Below, one piece after another: positions 6,917 to 8,830 of a stretch of 8,830 bases of DNA (within the stretch, counting starts at the first letter, position 1; each line of letters starts with the position of its first letter). The stretch covers positions 1 to 8,830 of the forward strand of contig CALGHA010000030.1 in assembly GCA_937915835.1 (NCBI GenBank). The letters run 5' to 3'. The notes under the pieces were generated by a model. It did no database searches and was not told the origin of the DNA. It was given only the letters and a program-made list of their open reading frames with translations. The position numbers were made by a program, and so were the translations under genes. The stretch comes from an uncultured Fretibacterium sp. GTDB taxonomy: Bacteria; Synergistota; Synergistia; Synergistales; Aminobacteriaceae.

Positions 6917-7389
6917 ACCCTGTTGAGAAAGTCCGCGCGGCCCTGAATAATTCTGGAGCGTCGGACATTGAGATAAAAATTGCTGAAGATACGATATTCA
7001 CCGTTGATGACGCTGCTAGAACTTTGGGAGTTTCTGCCGGAGAAATCCTCAAGAGTTTAATATTTGTCGTCGATAAAAAGCTCCCGTGTCTGGTGTTAAT
7101 GAGCGGCTCAAATCGTGTCGACTCAAAATTAGCGGCTCAAGCACTCGGAGGGAAAAGAGGACGTATGATGTCCCCTGAAGAAGTCTTTGAACGTTACGGA
7201 TTTCATGTCGGAGGAGTTCCGCCGGTTGGTTATGATGAAAATTTGCCGGCGGTTCTCGATGAAGATTTGTTTGCTCATAAAGTCGTTTGGTCTGCCGCTG
7301 GAACGGATCACGCGTTTTTTCCGGTTGAACCTGAAAGATTGTTAGCTATTACTCATGGCACACGAGCAAATTTGAAGAAAGAGAGTTAG
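6913..7389 (+). CDS. YbaK/EbsC-family aminoacyl-tRNA deacylase-like protein
   Basis: At 158 residues this is a full-length stand-alone YbaK/ProRS-editing-domain protein. Visible family features are GEILKSLIF with the conserved lysine (K47) that lies at the active site in characterised members, SGSNRVD (64-70), the GFHVGGVPPVGY loop (96-107), GTDHAFF (130-136) and ITHGT near the end. Characterised relatives hydrolyse mischarged tRNA, for example Cys-tRNA(Pro) or Ala-tRNA(Pro), in the cytoplasm as a translation quality check. Which misacylated tRNA this one clears cannot be read from sequence. The ATG overlaps the R-M stop as ATGA, with a strong upstream Shine-Dalgarno site. It is a housekeeping-type gene without an obvious link to DNA restriction, so the shared operon may be incidental. 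Confidence 0.88.
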   Translation: MNPVEKVRAALNNSGASDIEIKIAEDTIFTVDDAARTLGVSAGEILKSLIFVVDKKLPCLVLMSGSNRVDSKLAAQALGGKRGRMMSPEEVFERYGFHVGGVPPVGYDENLPAVLDEDLFAHKVVWSAAGTDHAFFPVEPERLLAITHGTRANLKKES

Positions 7390-7393
7390 AAAT

Positions 7394-8755
7394 ATGCCCA
7401 AAAATCATAATAACCGCGAAATTTTCGAGACCTGGCCAATTCCCAAAGCATTAATGGAACTTGCATTGCCTATGATATTCGGTCAGCTCATAATATTAAT
7501 CTACAATCTCGCTGATACGTTTTACATTGGCCGGACTAATAATCCCTTGATGGTTGCAGGCGTGTCATTATTGCTTCCAGTCTTCAATATCTCAATCACC
7601 TTCGCAAATCTCTTTGGAATTGGAGGCGGAACGTTAATATCTCGCTTAATGGGAGCCGGACATGACGATGAAGCTAAAACAGTCTCAGCGTTCAGCTTTT
7701 ACATGACGATAATATCAGCCGGAATTTTCTCGCTCTCAATGTTCGTATTCATGGAGCCGATTTTGCGTTTACTTGGTGCCAGCGATGACACGTTAACTTT
7801 CGCTAAACAATATACTTTCTGCGTAATCGTAATTGGTGCAATCCCGACGATTTTATCAATGACGCTCTCAAATTTCCTCAGGAGCACAGGTTATGCGAAA
7901 CAAGCCGGATTCGGTATCTCAATGGGCGGAATTATCAATATCATTCTTGACCCGTTATTCATGTTCGTATTGCTTCCGAAGGGTTATGAAGTTCTCGGCG
8001 CGGGAATAGCTACAATGCTCTCAAACGTAATAGTCTGCTTTTATTTTTTCGTGATAATTTTACGGCTTAAGAATAATAATATTCTCTCGCTCTCAATCCT
8101 GAACATAATTCCTTCAGCGAAAAACGTTTATGCAATCTTCGCCGTCGGAGTTCCTGCCGCAATAGCTGTAACACTCTTTGATGTAACGTACATAATCATT
8201 GACAAGTTAGCTTCAACTTACGGGGATATTCCGCTTGCTGCAATTGGGATTGTCTTGAAAGCTGAGAGATTGCCGCTGAACGTTGGGATTGGCCTTTGTC
8301 AGGGAATGATGCCGCTTGCTGGTTACAATTATTCATCCGGGAATTTTCACCGAATGAGGGAAACCGTAAACTTTTCGCGAATGGTCGGCTTAATCTTCGG
8401 GTTCGTGAGTGTTGCGATGTATGAGATATTCGCTCCCCAGATTATGCGAATATTTATTGATGACGTTCAAACGGTCACGCTTGGCACAAACTTTTTACGC
8501 GCTAGAAGTCTTGCAACTCCGTTTATGTTCATGTGCTTTCACCTGGTGAATTTCTTTCAAGCCGTTGGATTTGGAGGAAAGGCCTTAGCTCTTGGTTCAG
8601 CACGTTGGGTTGTGTTCAATATTCCGTTGTTGTTCATCATGAATTATATATTAGGAATGTACGGCATTGTTTGGACTCAGGTTGTCGCGGATATTATGAT
8701 GACGATTGTATCATTAATTGTGTATAGAAAGTTCGAAGCTCAGTATAGATTATAG
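7394..8755 (+). CDS. MATE family multidrug/toxin efflux transporter
   Basis: The 453 residues give about 12 membrane segments arranged as two homologous halves, the standard MATE length and plan. The first half shows LPMIFGQLIILIYNLADTFYI with D41, GIGGG (75-79) and a following SRLMGAG. INIILDPLF (181-189) closes the first half. The second half carries CQGMMPLAGYNYSSG (302-316), the usual position of the G-Q-G/P/YNYGAG motif. MATE proteins export drugs, toxins or metabolites using Na+ or H+ gradients in the cytoplasmic membrane. This one looks closest to the MepA/NorM-like bacterial group, but substrate and ion cannot be assigned. The ATG is 4 bp after the YbaK-family stop, with a modest purine-rich site (GAGAG at 7381-7385). 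No clear terminator follows. Confidence 0.92.
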   Translation: MPKNHNNREIFETWPIPKALMELALPMIFGQLIILIYNLADTFYIGRTNNPLMVAGVSLLLPVFNISITFANLFGIGGGTLISRLMGAGHDDEAKTVSAFSFYMTIISAGIFSLSMFVFMEPILRLLGASDDTLTFAKQYTFCVIVIGAIPTILSMTLSNFLRSTGYAKQAGFGISMGGIINIILDPLFMFVLLPKGYEVLGAGIATMLSNVIVCFYFFVIILRLKNNNILSLSILNIIPSAKNVYAIFAVGVPAAIAVTLFDVTYIIIDKLASTYGDIPLAAIGIVLKAERLPLNVGIGLCQGMMPLAGYNYSSGNFHRMRETVNFSRMVGLIFGFVSVAMYEIFAPQIMRIFIDDVQTVTLGTNFLRARSLATPFMFMCFHLVNFFQAVGFGGKALALGSARWVVFNIPLLFIMNYILGMYGIVWTQVVADIMMTIVSLIVYRKFEAQYRL

Positions 8756-8830
8756 CTTTTACGCAAATATATGAAGGCTTCAGGTTTAAAGATTGTGCCT
8801 CGTTTTGGGCCGACATTTGCTCCCACCCAC

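Noticed and set aside
8740..8830. Short open frames at the right edge (plus-strand ATG at 8771; minus-strand frame ending at 8740)
   Set aside because: The plus frame has no Shine-Dalgarno site and only 20 codons. The minus frame, about 29 codons, would overlap the MATE end and is not recognisable. Neither can be supported.

Overview
The window is a compact bacterial segment, moderately AT-rich by eye (not counted). It has two divergent transcription units that meet in one regulatory region at about 2390-2660. Shine-Dalgarno sites and sigma70-type promoters are clear. An exported LprI-like protein, a membrane O-acyltransferase pair and a MATE pump suit a free-living or gut-associated bacterium. 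No gene here fixes the phylum; an anaerobic gut diderm such as a Synergistota member is only a guess.

Minus-strand unit (2389 down to 59): an MBOAT membrane O-acyltransferase of the AlgI/DltB type, then, after a 9-nt gap, a membrane-anchored SGNH-like protein with a GDS serine and a C-terminal D-x-x-H pair. The arrangement resembles AlgI/AlgJ, DltB/DltD and PatA/PatB, in which the MBOAT moves an acyl (usually acetyl) group across the membrane and the SGNH-like partner helps place it on an extracellular or cell-wall polymer. A near-consensus promoter (TTGACA, 17-bp spacer, TACAAT) drives it. A 48-bp array of 7-bp repeats begins right after the -10 box, so the repeats should form the first part of the mRNA.

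Plus-strand unit (2661 to 8755): four tightly packed genes. The first encodes an exported protein with an LprI-like (DUF1311) domain, a D/N/E-rich acidic linker and a C-terminal beta-rich domain. The second overlaps it by one base (TAATG) and encodes a 1154-residue single-chain restriction-modification enzyme. That enzyme carries an HsdR-type PD-(D/E)xK nuclease domain with a QxxxY motif, an HsdM-type N6-adenine methyltransferase, and an HsdS-like part with two target-recognition modules. There is no helicase/ATPase. The third gene overlaps it by 4 bp (ATGA) and encodes a YbaK/EbsC-family aminoacyl-tRNA deacylase-like protein. The fourth starts 4 bp later and encodes a 453-residue MATE transporter.

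The most notable items are the self-contained R-M-S enzyme, which resembles type IIB/IIG single-chain enzymes such as AloI, its translational coupling to an exported LprI-like protein, and the heptamer array at the start of the MBOAT transcript. I found no tRNA, rRNA, CRISPR array or insertion sequence. The outermost bases on each side (1-46 and 8756-8830) are too short to assign.
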